Assembly (NCBI GenBank): GCA_021414045.1
Contig: JAIOPF010000024.1
Span: 1-19,611 of the forward strand
Length of the DNA stretch: 19,611 bases
Reading direction: 5' to 3'
From: Deltaproteobacteria bacterium
GTDB lineage: Bacteria > UBA10199 > DSSB01
A program made the position numbers and the translations under genes. The notes under the pieces were generated by a model. The model ran no database searches. It had not been told where the DNA came from and saw only the letters and a program-made list of their open reading frames with translations. This document shows, one piece after another, positions 1-6,962 of this stretch. Each line of letters begins with the position of its first letter. Positions within the stretch are counted from its first letter, which is position 1.

Positions 1-2
1 CT

Positions 3-119
3 TCGGCTCCGGGTGGCCCCGGAGCGATGCCTCCTCCGGCGCCCGCTGCTCCCGCGGCACCGGCTCCAGGTGCGCCTAGCGCACCCTCGGCTCCGCCGCC
101 GGCTCCCACCAGCTGGTAA
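3..119 (+). CDS. C-terminal tail of a Pro/Ala-rich protein (5' end outside window)
   Basis: The frame that ends at TAA (117-119) is open to the left edge and encodes 38 residues made almost only of Pro, Ala, Gly and Ser, ending PPPAPTSW. Such tails are usually disordered linkers or ends of secreted or envelope proteins. No domain is visible, so the function cannot be named. A strong terminator starts 15 bases after the stop, which supports this being a real gene end on the plus strand. The out-of-frame ATG reading at 13-210 runs through the terminator and is not credible. Confidence 0.6.
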   Translation, partial: SAPGGPGAMPPPAPAAPAAPAPGAPSAPSAPPPAPTSW

Positions 120-134
120 AGAAACGGTTCAAAT

Positions 135-174
135 AAAAACCCCGTTCCGATGTCGGAACGGGGTTTTTATTTTT
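135..174. terminator. Bidirectional intrinsic terminator
   Basis: The arms at 135-150 (AAAAACCCCGTTCCGA) and 153-168 (TCGGAACGGGGTTTTT) are perfectly complementary over 16 bases with a 2-base centre, and the right arm runs on into ATTTTT. The left arm begins with A's, so each strand ends in a U-tract. It sits between the convergent gene tail (3-119, plus) and the cold-shock gene (207-416, minus) and should stop transcription from both sides. Confidence 0.93.
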
Positions 175-206
175 ACTCCGCAAATTCTTTTGAAATTGCT
201 TCGCGA

Positions 207-416
207 CTAAACTTTTAGGACATTGGTAGCTTGAGGTCCTTTGGCGCCGGTGCTCAGGTCGAATTCGACCGTCTGTCCTTCGGCCAAGGTCTTATAGCCG
301 TCCCCACCGATGGCGGAGTAGTGGACGAAAACATCTTGTCCGTTTTCCTGCTCGATGAAGCCGAAGCCTTTATTATTATTGAACCACTTCACCTTGCCGC
401 GTTCACGATCTGCCAT
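207..416 (-). CDS. Cold-shock protein, CspA family
   Basis: A 69-residue single cold-shock domain, the normal length for the family. These proteins are small OB-fold single-stranded nucleic-acid binders that melt mRNA structure or act as RNA chaperones in the cytoplasm. Visible marks are the aromatic WF pair at 11-12, RNP1 KGFGFI at 16-21 and RNP2 VFVHY at 29-33, followed by the acidic and Gly-rich strands. The ATG is preceded by a strong AGGAGGT ribosome site. The gene is the last on the minus strand before the shared terminator, with about 220 bases of leader or spacer upstream, so it is probably transcribed on its own. The individual csp paralogue cannot be named. Confidence 0.96.
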   Translation of the reverse strand: MADRERGKVKWFNNNKGFGFIEQENGQDVFVHYSAIGGDGYKTLAEGQTVEFDLSTGAKGPQATNVLKV

Positions 417-421
417 AAGGT

Positions 422-453
422 TACCTCCTGAAAAACAGCCGTCCCCGAGCTGT
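422..453 (-). promoter_or_regulatory. Shine-Dalgarno and terminator-like hairpin in the csp leader
   Basis: Read on the minus strand, an ACAGC/GCTGT stem (435-453, 9-base loop) is followed at once by a run of T (431-435) and then the AGGAGGT site (423-429) of the cold-shock gene. The ribosome site is certain. The hairpin has only 5 base pairs, so a regulatory role (attenuator or cold-sensitive leader, as known for csp mRNAs) is a guess. The rest of 454-634 shows no gene and no convincing promoter. Confidence 0.45.
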
Positions 454-634
454 CCGAATGCTAAAAATCCCCGCCGATCGAGCCTTGAAAAAGCTCGTTC
501 GAAAAGGGATTTATCGGTGATAGTTCAAGGACTGCTTCATTGTTAAAACATCTCATCGCGGCCTGGCTTTTGCTTTGATGAGTACTACCTAAACTGGAAT
601 TTTAACCCAGAAGCGCCGAGTATCCCAGGCGTCT

Positions 635-1009
635 TTAGTTGTCAACTGTGGACTGGGGGCTTGGGGCGGAATCGCCTTGTGGAGTGTCGAGAAGGATGAA
701 GACTTCGTTGGGACGCATGTAGCCGAAACGTTCTCGGGCGAGATACTCGAGGTAACGCGGGTCTTGAAGCCGTTGTACTTCGGCGCGCAATTCTTCCTGC
801 TGCTTCATCAGTCCGGTATTTTCGTTTTGCAGGGAGCGGGAAAGCGTTTTCAATCGGACCAAGTCGAGGATGCCGTTGCGGCTGAACAAGGTCAGGAGGC
901 CGAAGCCGGCGATGATGAAAAAGACGCCGCCGACGAAAACCCTTTTTAAGAAAGGGGTGAGTTGACCGCGCGGGCGGGCGGATTTCTTTTTGGGGGCCGA
1001 ATTTTTCAC
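635..1009 (-). CDS. ftsB: Septum formation initiator, FtsB/DivIC family
   Basis: A 124-residue bitopic protein: a Lys/Arg-rich cytoplasmic tail (1-22), one membrane helix (about 23-43), a coiled coil (about 50-82) and the family's C-terminal signature RYLEYLARERFGYMRPNEVF (85-104). FtsB links FtsL and FtsQ in the divisome and helps start septal peptidoglycan synthesis. It starts at GTG (1007-1009): the codon just before is an in-frame TAA, and no ATG lies near the N-terminus. No good ribosome site is visible, so translation may be weak or coupled. It lies 82 bases downstream of ruvB. Length and architecture are typical; the exact name FtsB rather than DivIC rests on the Gram-negative context. 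Confidence 0.85.
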   Translation of the reverse strand: MKNSAPKKKSARPRGQLTPFLKRVFVGGVFFIIAGFGLLTLFSRNGILDLVRLKTLSRSLQNENTGLMKQQEELRAEVQRLQDPRYLEYLARERFGYMRPNEVFILLDTPQGDSAPSPQSTVDN

Positions 1010-1037
1010 TTAAGAAAGCCGTAGCAGAAAACGCGGG

Positions 1038-1092
1038 GAAATTCATGCATTTTTTAGCGGGCGGGATGCATTTTTATCGAAATGCGAATTTC
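1038..1092. repeat. Imperfect inverted repeat and 10-base direct repeat between ruvB and ftsB
   Basis: GAAATTC+GCATTT (1038-1044 and 1047-1052, with an extra AT between) pairs with AAATGCGAATTTC (1080-1092), giving a 13-bp stem with one 2-base bulge. ATGCATTTTT occurs twice as a direct repeat (1045-1054 and 1066-1075). The element fills most of the 82-base spacer after the ruvB stop. It could be an mRNA processing or stabilising hairpin or a protein site; there is no U-tract typical of a terminator. Confidence 0.4.
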
Positions 1093-2024
1093 TAAAAAAG
1101 CGTGTCTTGCTTGGCCTTGGGATCCCCCATGTAGCGTTCGGGGCGGGGCAGGCCGAAATATTGGTAGGCGAGATCGGTGGCCACGCGGCCGCGGGGCGTG
1201 CGCTGAAGGAAACCGCATTGGATGAGGAAGGGTTCGTAGACGTCTTCGATGGTGTCTTTTTCCTCGCTGATCGCGCTGCTCAAAGTCTCGACCCCGACGG
1301 GGCCTCCCTGGAATTTTTCGATGATGGTCAGCAGGATCTTTCGGTCCATGTGGTCGAAGCCCTTTTCATCGACCTCGAGCAATTTCAATTCGGTGGCCCC
1401 TTCTTGGGTGATGGGGATGTCTAGAATCTTGGCCGAGCGCTTCACGATCGTCGCCAATTCATCGGCGCTGTAAAAATCCAAGCGGGCGACCACGCCGAAA
1501 CGATCCCTTAGGGGCGAGGTCAAGAGTCCGGCGCGGGTGGTGGCTCCGACCAGGGTGAAACGCGGCAGGTCCAGCTTGATCGTCTTGGCCGAGGGGCCCT
1601 GACCGATCACGATGTCGAGCTGAAAGTCTTCCATCGCTGGGTAAAGGATTTCCTCGACCGTCGTGTTCAAGCGGTGAATCTCGTCGATGAACAAGACGTC
1701 CTTTTCCTCGAGGTTTGTCAATAGGGCGGCGAGATCTCCGGGCCTCTCAATGGCGGGACCGGAGGTGGATTTCATGTTGGCGCCCATCTCGTTGGCGATG
1801 ATGTTGGCCAAGGAGGTCTTGCCCAGACCGGGAGGACCCGAGAAAAGGCAGTGATCGAGGGGTTCGCCGCGTTGCCTGGCGGCCTGGATGAAAATGGAAA
1901 GTTTTTCCTTGAGCGCGGTCTGTCCGACGTACTCCGCGAGATTTTGCGGGCGCAGCGATCGGTCGATCACTTCTTCCTCGGGAAGAACCGCGGCGGCATC
2001 GACTTGGAGGTTCTCTCGCGACAT
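1092..2024 (-). CDS. ruvB: Holliday junction branch-migration ATPase RuvB, with an internal ~39-residue gap
   Basis: RuvB forms the hexameric AAA+ motor that, with RuvA, drives branch migration of Holliday junctions. Seen: Walker A GPPGLGKT (63-70), Walker B DEIH (114-117), the RuvA-contacting beta-hairpin region (136-153), sensor 1 GATTRAG (160-166), arginine finger RDRFG (173-177) and an intact winged-helix end with [10 protein letters not shown] (271-280). Odd: total length is 310 against the usual 335-350. After GATEL (209-213) the reading jumps straight to [11 protein letters not shown] (214-224). In normal RuvB about 39 residues lie there, including the sensor-2 block that reads like [15 protein letters not shown]. 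The reading frame is kept. No ribosome site is evident before the ATG, which lies 14 bases after the upstream stop. Function of this variant is uncertain. Confidence 0.93.
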   Translation of the reverse strand: MSRENLQVDAAAVLPEEEVIDRSLRPQNLAEYVGQTALKEKLSIFIQAARQRGEPLDHCLFSGPPGLGKTSLANIIANEMGANMKSTSGPAIERPGDLAALLTNLEEKDVLFIDEIHRLNTTVEEILYPAMEDFQLDIVIGQGPSAKTIKLDLPRFTLVGATTRAGLLTSPLRDRFGVVARLDFYSADELATIVKRSAKILDIPITQEGATELKLLEVDEKGFDHMDRKILLTIIEKFQGGPVGVETLSSAISEEKDTIEDVYEPFLIQCGFLQRTPRGRVATDLAYQYFGLPRPERYMGDPKAKQDTLF

Positions 2025-2038
2025 GGCAAGGATTTAAC

Positions 2039-3940
2039 TTAAGTTCCCGGCTTAAACAACAGCGAAAAGCGCAGATAATCCGGATACAGCTTCTTTGCCC
2101 TCATTTGCATGCGAATCTGCTCGAAACCCAAGCGGAACCGCCCCTTGTCGTTGGCAAGGTCGAAGCTGAGCTCTTCCCGGGAGAGGCTGATGTTTTTTTC
2201 CGTTTCCTCGGGGACTTTTTTGTCTCCCGGCTTATCGGGGAAGTGCTTTTGCATCAGGCCTTGAATGACCGGTTCCAGGTTCAGCTTCCCAATTGGCTGT
2301 CCCCTTAAATAAAGATCTATTTCGAAATTTGCCTTCGATTGCGTCGCACAGAGCGGGGATTCGTCATAGGGCTTGGGACATTCGTCGGCGGGGCGGCCGG
2401 GTTCCAGCACCCGAACGGTCGACGATGGAAAATAATCGTCGAATCCCCTTACGGCCACTTCTCGATCCATGGAACTGGCGAGCAGAAAGTTGACCCAAAT
2501 GGGCTCGGGCTCGAAGGCGGCCGCGGGGGGCAAGGAGGGATCCCGGTTCAATAGGCCGCGCAGTCTTTGGCTTCGGCAATTTTTCTCATCGGCGCCGTCG
2601 CCGTAAATGAGTTTTCCAAAATAAGGCCGCAGGGATTCGCAGTCGACGAAACTTTCAAGATAATCGACTTGCCTCAAGAGCCCCTCTCGGTCCGATTGAG
2701 GAAGCGCGGAAAGTTTTTCGATTGTCACGTCGCCGTCTTTCAATCCGGCGTTACGCAGCAATGACTGTAAACGCGCCTCCTGGCTTCGGCGTGTGGTGGA
2801 AAAGGCGCTAAGGGGACCCGTGGTGCCGAGCAGGGCCAGAAGGCTCAAACTCACAGGAATCCATTGGATGCGCTGTTTTTTCGAGAAGATCAGATAAAGG
2901 CAGAGTCCAAGACCCCAGGCGCTGAGGAGGATGGCGAAATAACGCGGCGCCGTCCAGCCGAAGCGTTGGATGCGAAGGATAGCGGTGTATCCGATCGTCG
3001 TCAGCATCGGCAGCAGGGCCGTGAAGAAGCCTTTTTCGAAAATCTTCAGCCAGCGCTGCTTCGCATCCTGGCGCAGGGGATAGAGCAGGAGATAAGTCAG
3101 CAGTCCGAAGGCGCCGAAGAAAAGAAAGATGGCGGCTTTCTCGGAATCGAGGGTTTTAAAAGTCGCCAACCCGACGAGGAGCCAAAGTTCCATCACTAAG
3201 CCGATCGCGATGGCCAAGGGCACCAGGACGAAAGACGCGAAAAATTTGAGGACGCGAGGGTAGGGACGGGGAGAGCTTTCCAGGGCTTCGAAGTCCTGGG
3301 GAACCCCGGCGAGAAAAAACCAGGTATTGAAGACTCCGAGGATGCCTCCGGTTAAAACCAGTAGAATTTTGCCGAAGGCGGCGAAGCGCAAGACCTGAGC
3401 CAAGGCGGCAAAGAAGAGGTTACTGCCCAAGAGCAAGGTTAGCGAAAAAAGTAGGGCCAAGAGGAAGCGAAGGAAGATGGCCTTGTTGTATTCCCAAAAG
3501 CCTCGCGGCTCTTGTCTGCCCAGGAAGGGAGCGTAAGCCGCGAAAAAATGTAGCGCGAGGAACAGTCCGCCGCATTCGAAAAAAAAGGAGACTGGGGGCG
3601 CTTCGAAACTTATCCGCGTCAGGCGAAAATAGTAGAGCCCCAAGGTGGCGCATCCGACAAGGAGCGGAAGCCAGGTATTCCAGGGTTTTCGGAAGCGGCG
3701 CTCGGCGATCAGGCTAAGCGAGTAGAGCCAAGAGATTCCTAGGATACAGGTGAGGATTAAGCGCCAATGTGCCGGCTCTTTCATCCCGCCGATGTCGGGC
3801 TGCGTAAAACCGAGCTGAACGACGAGGGCGGTGCCGAGGGTCGCGATCAGGAGAACGCCGGGAAACCTCGAGAGGGAACGGCGCGCCGAAACCAGCAAGG
3901 CCGCCCTAGCGGAAATCGAATCTTCTTCGTTGGACTTCAT
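2039..3940 (-). CDS. DUF4153-type polytopic membrane protein
   Basis: 633 residues. The first 380 or so form about ten or more membrane helices. They carry family-like landmarks: FNTWFFLAGVPQDFEAL (204-220), RYF..LLSAWGLGLCLYL (333-350), and GPLSAF followed by SQEARLQSLLRNAGL (375-400). The remaining 250 residues are soluble, with an acidic Cys-containing segment and a C-terminal module that may lie outside the membrane. DUF4153 proteins have no established activity, so no function is claimed. Here the gene sits between ruvA (34 bases upstream) and ruvB (14 bases downstream) in the ruv operon. It starts at an ATG behind AAGGAAA. Assignment to DUF4153 rests on remembered motifs and is moderately sure; co-transcription with ruv is inferred from spacing. 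Confidence 0.75.
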   Translation of the reverse strand: MKSNEEDSISARAALLVSARRSLSRFPGVLLIATLGTALVVQLGFTQPDIGGMKEPAHWRLILTCILGISWLYSLSLIAERRFRKPWNTWLPLLVGCATLGLYYFRLTRISFEAPPVSFFFECGGLFLALHFFAAYAPFLGRQEPRGFWEYNKAIFLRFLLALLFSLTLLLGSNLFFAALAQVLRFAAFGKILLVLTGGILGVFNTWFFLAGVPQDFEALESSPRPYPRVLKFFASFVLVPLAIAIGLVMELWLLVGLATFKTLDSEKAAIFLFFGAFGLLTYLLLYPLRQDAKQRWLKIFEKGFFTALLPMLTTIGYTAILRIQRFGWTAPRYFAILLSAWGLGLCLYLIFSKKQRIQWIPVSLSLLALLGTTGPLSAFSTTRRSQEARLQSLLRNAGLKDGDVTIEKLSALPQSDREGLLRQVDYLESFVDCESLRPYFGKLIYGDGADEKNCRSQRLRGLLNRDPSLPPAAAFEPEPIWVNFLLASSMDREVAVRGFDDYFPSSTVRVLEPGRPADECPKPYDESPLCATQSKANFEIDLYLRGQPIGKLNLEPVIQGLMQKHFPDKPGDKKVPEETEKNISLSREELSFDLANDKGRFRLGFEQIRMQMRAKKLYPDYLRFSLLFKPGT

Positions 3941-3974
3941 GCGAGTTTCCTTCCAGAGATTGTCCGAGCCCTGT

Positions 3975-4574
3975 TCAGGACAAAGCTTTCAGGCCTTCGC
4001 GAACCAGTTTTTCCAAGGGTAAGTCCGATGCTCCGGGGATGGATTTCAAGGCCTGTTGCGCTTCCTGCCGCGTATATCCCAAATTGACCAGCGCGCTGAT
4101 CGCCTCTTCTGAAATCGAGGCGGGAGCCGCCAGGGAACCTGGCAAGGGATCGGTGCCCCCCTTGGCCAGCCACACCAAGACTTTGTCTTTGAGTTCGACG
4201 ATCAGGCGCTCCGCGGTTTTTTTGCCGATACCGGGGATGGCGGTCAGCCGAACCAAGTCTTCGCCGCGGATGGCCGTGGCCAAATCCTCGACCGGTAGTC
4301 CTGACATGATCGTCAAGGCTAACTTGGGTCCCACATTGCTGACTTGAATCAATTTGAGGAACAACTCCTTCTCGGAGGCGCGGCGAAATCCGTAAAGGCT
4401 GAGGTTGTCCTCGCGCACGACCGTATGGATGGTGAGCTCGATCGAGGCGCCGGGCAAGGGGAGTTGCATCAAGGTGCTTTTCGCCAGATGGACGAGATAG
4501 CCGACACCGCCCGTGAGGACGATGGCATAGTCGGTTCCCACCTCGAGAAGGGTTCCTTGCAGGTATGCGATCAT
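3975..4574 (-). CDS. ruvA: Holliday junction DNA-binding protein RuvA
   Basis: A full-length 199-residue RuvA. It has an N-terminal OB domain with the acidic pin residues E55-D56 in VVREDNLSLYGF, a helix-hairpin-helix domain with VGPKLAL (81-87) and IPGIGKKTAERL (113-124), a flexible Pro/Gly-rich linker (about 137-155) and the small C-terminal domain (about 156-199) that contacts RuvB. RuvA tetramers hold the four-way junction flat and load RuvB. Its ATG overlaps the ruvC TGA in ATGA, so translation is likely coupled to RuvC. No defect is visible. Confidence 0.97.
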   Translation of the reverse strand: MIAYLQGTLLEVGTDYAIVLTGGVGYLVHLAKSTLMQLPLPGASIELTIHTVVREDNLSLYGFRRASEKELFLKLIQVSNVGPKLALTIMSGLPVEDLATAIRGEDLVRLTAIPGIGKKTAERLIVELKDKVLVWLAKGGTDPLPGSLAAPASISEEAISALVNLGYTRQEAQQALKSIPGASDLPLEKLVREGLKALS

Positions 4575-5062
4575 CCGGCCTTCACCTTTCTCATCATGCG
4601 GTAGGAGTTGGCATGGCAGAGGGCCACCGCGAGGGCGTCGGAGGCGTCGGTGAAGGCCGCTCCCGGAAGCTTGAGCAGGGCTTGCACCATTTTTTGAATT
4701 TGTTCCTTGCTGGCGTGGCCGTAGCCCGTGACGGCCTGCTTCACCTGCAGGGCGGTATACTCGAAGATCGGCCTTCCGGCTCGCGAGGCCGCGACCATGG
4801 CGGCTCCACGGGCATGGCCCAGCTTGAGGGTGCTCTGCACGTTTTTCGCGACGAAGATATTCTCGATGACCACCGCCTCGGGGGAAAATTTGGCGATGAG
4901 GACCTCAATCTGGTCATGAATAAAACAGATCCGGTCGCTGAAGGCGGCCTTGGCGGGCGGAAAGATGCCCCCGTTGTCCAGGTGGGCGATTCGTCCCTGC
5001 GCCTCTTCGATGATCCCGTAACCGGTGACGACACAGCCGGGGTCGATGCCAAGAATCCGCAT
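4571..5062 (-). CDS. ruvC: Crossover junction endodeoxyribonuclease RuvC
   Basis: 163 residues counted from the ATG at 5060-5062. RuvC is the dimeric RNase-H-fold nuclease that cuts Holliday junctions bound by RuvAB. All four catalytic acids are present: D7 (GIDPG), E67 (VVIENIF), D139 and D142 (FTDASDALAVALCHA). A GTG two codons upstream (5066-5068) is also in frame, directly after the yebC TAG. I prefer the ATG because AGGTG lies five bases before it and the family normally begins MRILGIDPG. The gene abuts yebC upstream and overlaps ruvA by four bases downstream, so the three are one transcription unit. Confidence 0.96.
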   Translation of the reverse strand: MRILGIDPGCVVTGYGIIEEAQGRIAHLDNGGIFPPAKAAFSDRICFIHDQIEVLIAKFSPEAVVIENIFVAKNVQSTLKLGHARGAAMVAASRAGRPIFEYTALQVKQAVTGYGHASKEQIQKMVQALLKLPGAAFTDASDALAVALCHANSYRMMRKVKAG

Positions 5063-5068
5063 AAACAC

Positions 5069-5819
5069 CTATTTGGTCAGTTTTTCCATTTCCTCTTCGG
5101 AGATATCGAAATTCGCGTAGACGTTTTGCACGTCGTCGTGGTCCTCGAGGTTTTCCATCAGCTTGAGCATTTTTTCGGCGGGATCCCCGGTCAACTTGAC
5201 GGTGTTCTGGGGGATCAAGCCGATCTTGGCGCTGAGCGTGGGGAGATTCTTCGCTTTAATCGCTTTTAGCACGGCTTCGAAACCGGAAGGATCGGTGACC
5301 ACCTCGAAGACGTCTCCACCGTCATGGATATCCTCGGCGCCAGCGTCCAGGGTGAGCTCCATCAGGGCGTCTTCGGTGGTCGCCTTCTTGTCGACGGCGA
5401 TGCTGCCCTTTTTATGGAAAATCCAACCCACGGATCCCGACTCGCCCATATTGCCGCCGCCCTTGCTGAGCATGTGGCGGATTTCGGCGACGGTGCGATT
5501 TTTGTTGTCGGTCAGGACTTCGACCATGATCGCCGCGCCGCCGGGCCCATAGGCCTCGTAAGTGATCTCGTCGTAGTTGACGCCTTCCATCTCGCCGGAG
5601 CCCCGCTTGATGGCCCGGTTGATGTTGTCGTTGGGCATGTTCTCGGCCTTGGCCGCGTCGATGGCGGTGCGCAGTCGCGGGTTTCCACCGGGATCGCCGC
5701 CGCCCATCTTGGCGGCAACGGTGATTTCTTTGATGAGCTTGGAGAAGATTTTTCCGCGCTTGGCGTCGGTAGCGCCTTTTTTTGCGTTTTATGGTGGCCC
5801 ATTTACTATGACCGGACAT
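5069..5819 (-). pseudogene. yebC: YebC/PmpR family protein, frameshifted near its 5' end
   Basis: The expected start is at 5817-5819, behind GAGG, and reads [14 protein letters not shown], the hallmark YebC N-terminus. At a run of seven A's (T's 5777-5783) the frame is lost. If one A is removed the protein continues [17 protein letters not shown]... and joins the long remainder from 5707 to 5069, giving about 249 residues, the normal size. The second frame has a TAA just upstream of the join, so it cannot start before the internal ATG at 5707, which would lose 37 conserved residues. YebC proteins act as DNA-binding regulators or as translation factors for proline stretches, and often sit beside ruvC. 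Whether the shift is a sequencing error, a real mutation or slippage cannot be decided here; a +1 ribosomal shift or loss of one A in the mRNA would restore it. Confidence 0.9.
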
Positions 5820-5891
5820 GAGAAAACCTCGAATTCTTAACAGGAAATTGAAGCAAAGACTTCATTTCGGGATACCTGAGCGAGGCCGATT

Positions 5892-6950
5892 TCACAAGAG
5901 AAAGTTTGGCGCGGAGGGCTGGGCGGCAAGAGATCTTATTCCCAAAAGTTTCAAGGTCTCCTCGAATTCGCCGGGCAAGGGAGTCTCGCTGAACAGGCAG
6001 CGAAGGTTTTTTCCGAGCTTCGCTCGGAGGCGTCGTCTTTGCACTCCCCAGCGAAGTTTCCCTGGTAGGTCCGTCGCGCTGGAGGGCGGCGACAGCGAGG
6101 AGAGGAGAGGCCGCATCGCCGTGATCCAGTCGTTGGGGAGCAAAATCGCCTCCGGACGGAATTTTTGGATTTCAAGCAGGGGATCGCCGCCTTTCTCGGC
6201 GAAGACGGACTGCATGGCGGTGAAAATCGGCCAGTAAAGGGCGACGATACGGGCGAAGGTATGGCTCAAATCGGCGGCCGAAAGGAGGCGCCTCGACTTG
6301 CCCGTGCCTAGGGCGTGACTGAGGCGGGCGCAGACTTCGTTGACGTCGCCGTAACGTAGCGGCCTCTCCTCGATTTCTCCCCTAGGACCGATGCGCAGGG
6401 GGCTCATCTCGCGATCTTCCGTCAGGGACGCTCGAAGGTGGCGGTAGGCCGCGTGATGCTTGGCCTCGGAACGGATTCCGGCATTGAATATTTTCCGAAA
6501 ACTAAGGGCTTGGCCTTGGGTGACTTCGGTCAATGCCGGGTCGTCTTGGACCAGAACGACCCGCCTTAGGCCCTTCACGCGGCGTAGTAGTGGTTCGACG
6601 GGCGACCAGGTCAAATCCCCGAGAAAGAAAAAAGAGGGCGGAAAACGTTTGAACAGGGCCTCGAGCGCCGCGATCGGTAGTTCCAGGGGAAGCGGGATGG
6701 TTTTAAGTCCGACCGTCAGTGCGCCGAGCTCGGCATAGCTCCAAAAGGGATGGGGCGAGGAAAGCAGGTAGAAATACTCTCCCTCGAGGGCTCCTTGTTC
6801 GAGGAGGCCCAATCCGAAATGCTTGGCCTTGGATTTGACGAACCACCAAGGCAATTCGTGGAATTCGCCGTCGTAGGCGACGCCCAGGGCCGTCGCCTCG
6901 GCTTCCTGCTTGGCCACCTCATAAAATCGTTGCACGACGGTGAGGCTCAT
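5892..6950 (-). CDS. Degenerate, truncated AMP-binding (ANL superfamily)-like protein
   Basis: 352 residues. The N-terminal part (about 8-95) matches the start of acyl-CoA/acyl-ACP synthetase-like proteins: a ...KSKAKHFGLGLLEQGALEGEYFYLLS... stretch, then ELGALTVGLKTIPLPLELP. Residues 228-250 (DLSHTFARIVALYWPIFTAM) and 264-280 (FRPEAILLPNDWITAM) resemble the segments after the P-loop. Residues 311-338 (KLGKNLRCLFSETPLPGEFE, LGI) resemble the stretch before the YG-T-E motif, where the protein simply ends. Missing are the Ser/Thr/Gly P-loop (the place reads about LRIGPRGEIEERPLRYGD, 185-202), the YGxTE motif and the whole C-terminal domain. It is therefore unlikely to adenylate a substrate. It lies 12 bases after the RDD gene. 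The family link is inferred from pattern and is moderately sure; the function is unknown. Confidence 0.6.
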   Translation of the reverse strand: MSLTVVQRFYEVAKQEAEATALGVAYDGEFHELPWWFVKSKAKHFGLGLLEQGALEGEYFYLLSSPHPFWSYAELGALTVGLKTIPLPLELPIAALEALFKRFPPSFFFLGDLTWSPVEPLLRRVKGLRRVVLVQDDPALTEVTQGQALSFRKIFNAGIRSEAKHHAAYRHLRASLTEDREMSPLRIGPRGEIEERPLRYGDVNEVCARLSHALGTGKSRRLLSAADLSHTFARIVALYWPIFTAMQSVFAEKGGDPLLEIQKFRPEAILLPNDWITAMRPLLSSLSPPSSATDLPGKLRWGVQRRRLRAKLGKNLRCLFSETPLPGEFEETLKLLGIRSLAAQPSAPNFLL

Positions 6951-6962
6951 AGTGAAAAAGGT

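Noticed and set aside
605..640. Stem GCGCC/GGCGT just after ftsB, considered as a terminator or tRNA fragment
   Set aside because: Five pairs with a 10-base loop, no U-tract, and no cloverleaf or T-loop pattern.
642..1046. ATG-started frame overlapping ftsB that would give a conventional start
   Set aside because: It is in a different frame from the FtsB coiled coil and signature and gives an Arg/Pro-rich string; the GTG start at 1009 is preferred.
5060..5068. Identical GTG TTT ATG start context in ruvC and in the gene at 14237, considered as a dual-start signal
   Set aside because: The GTG falls within the AGGTG ribosome site that serves the ATG; two occurrences are explained by a common Shine-Dalgarno arrangement.
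4565..5269. 234-codon plus-strand open frame opposite ruvC and yebC
   Set aside because: It lies opposite RuvC with all its catalytic residues and opposite the conserved YebC; the product has no family features.
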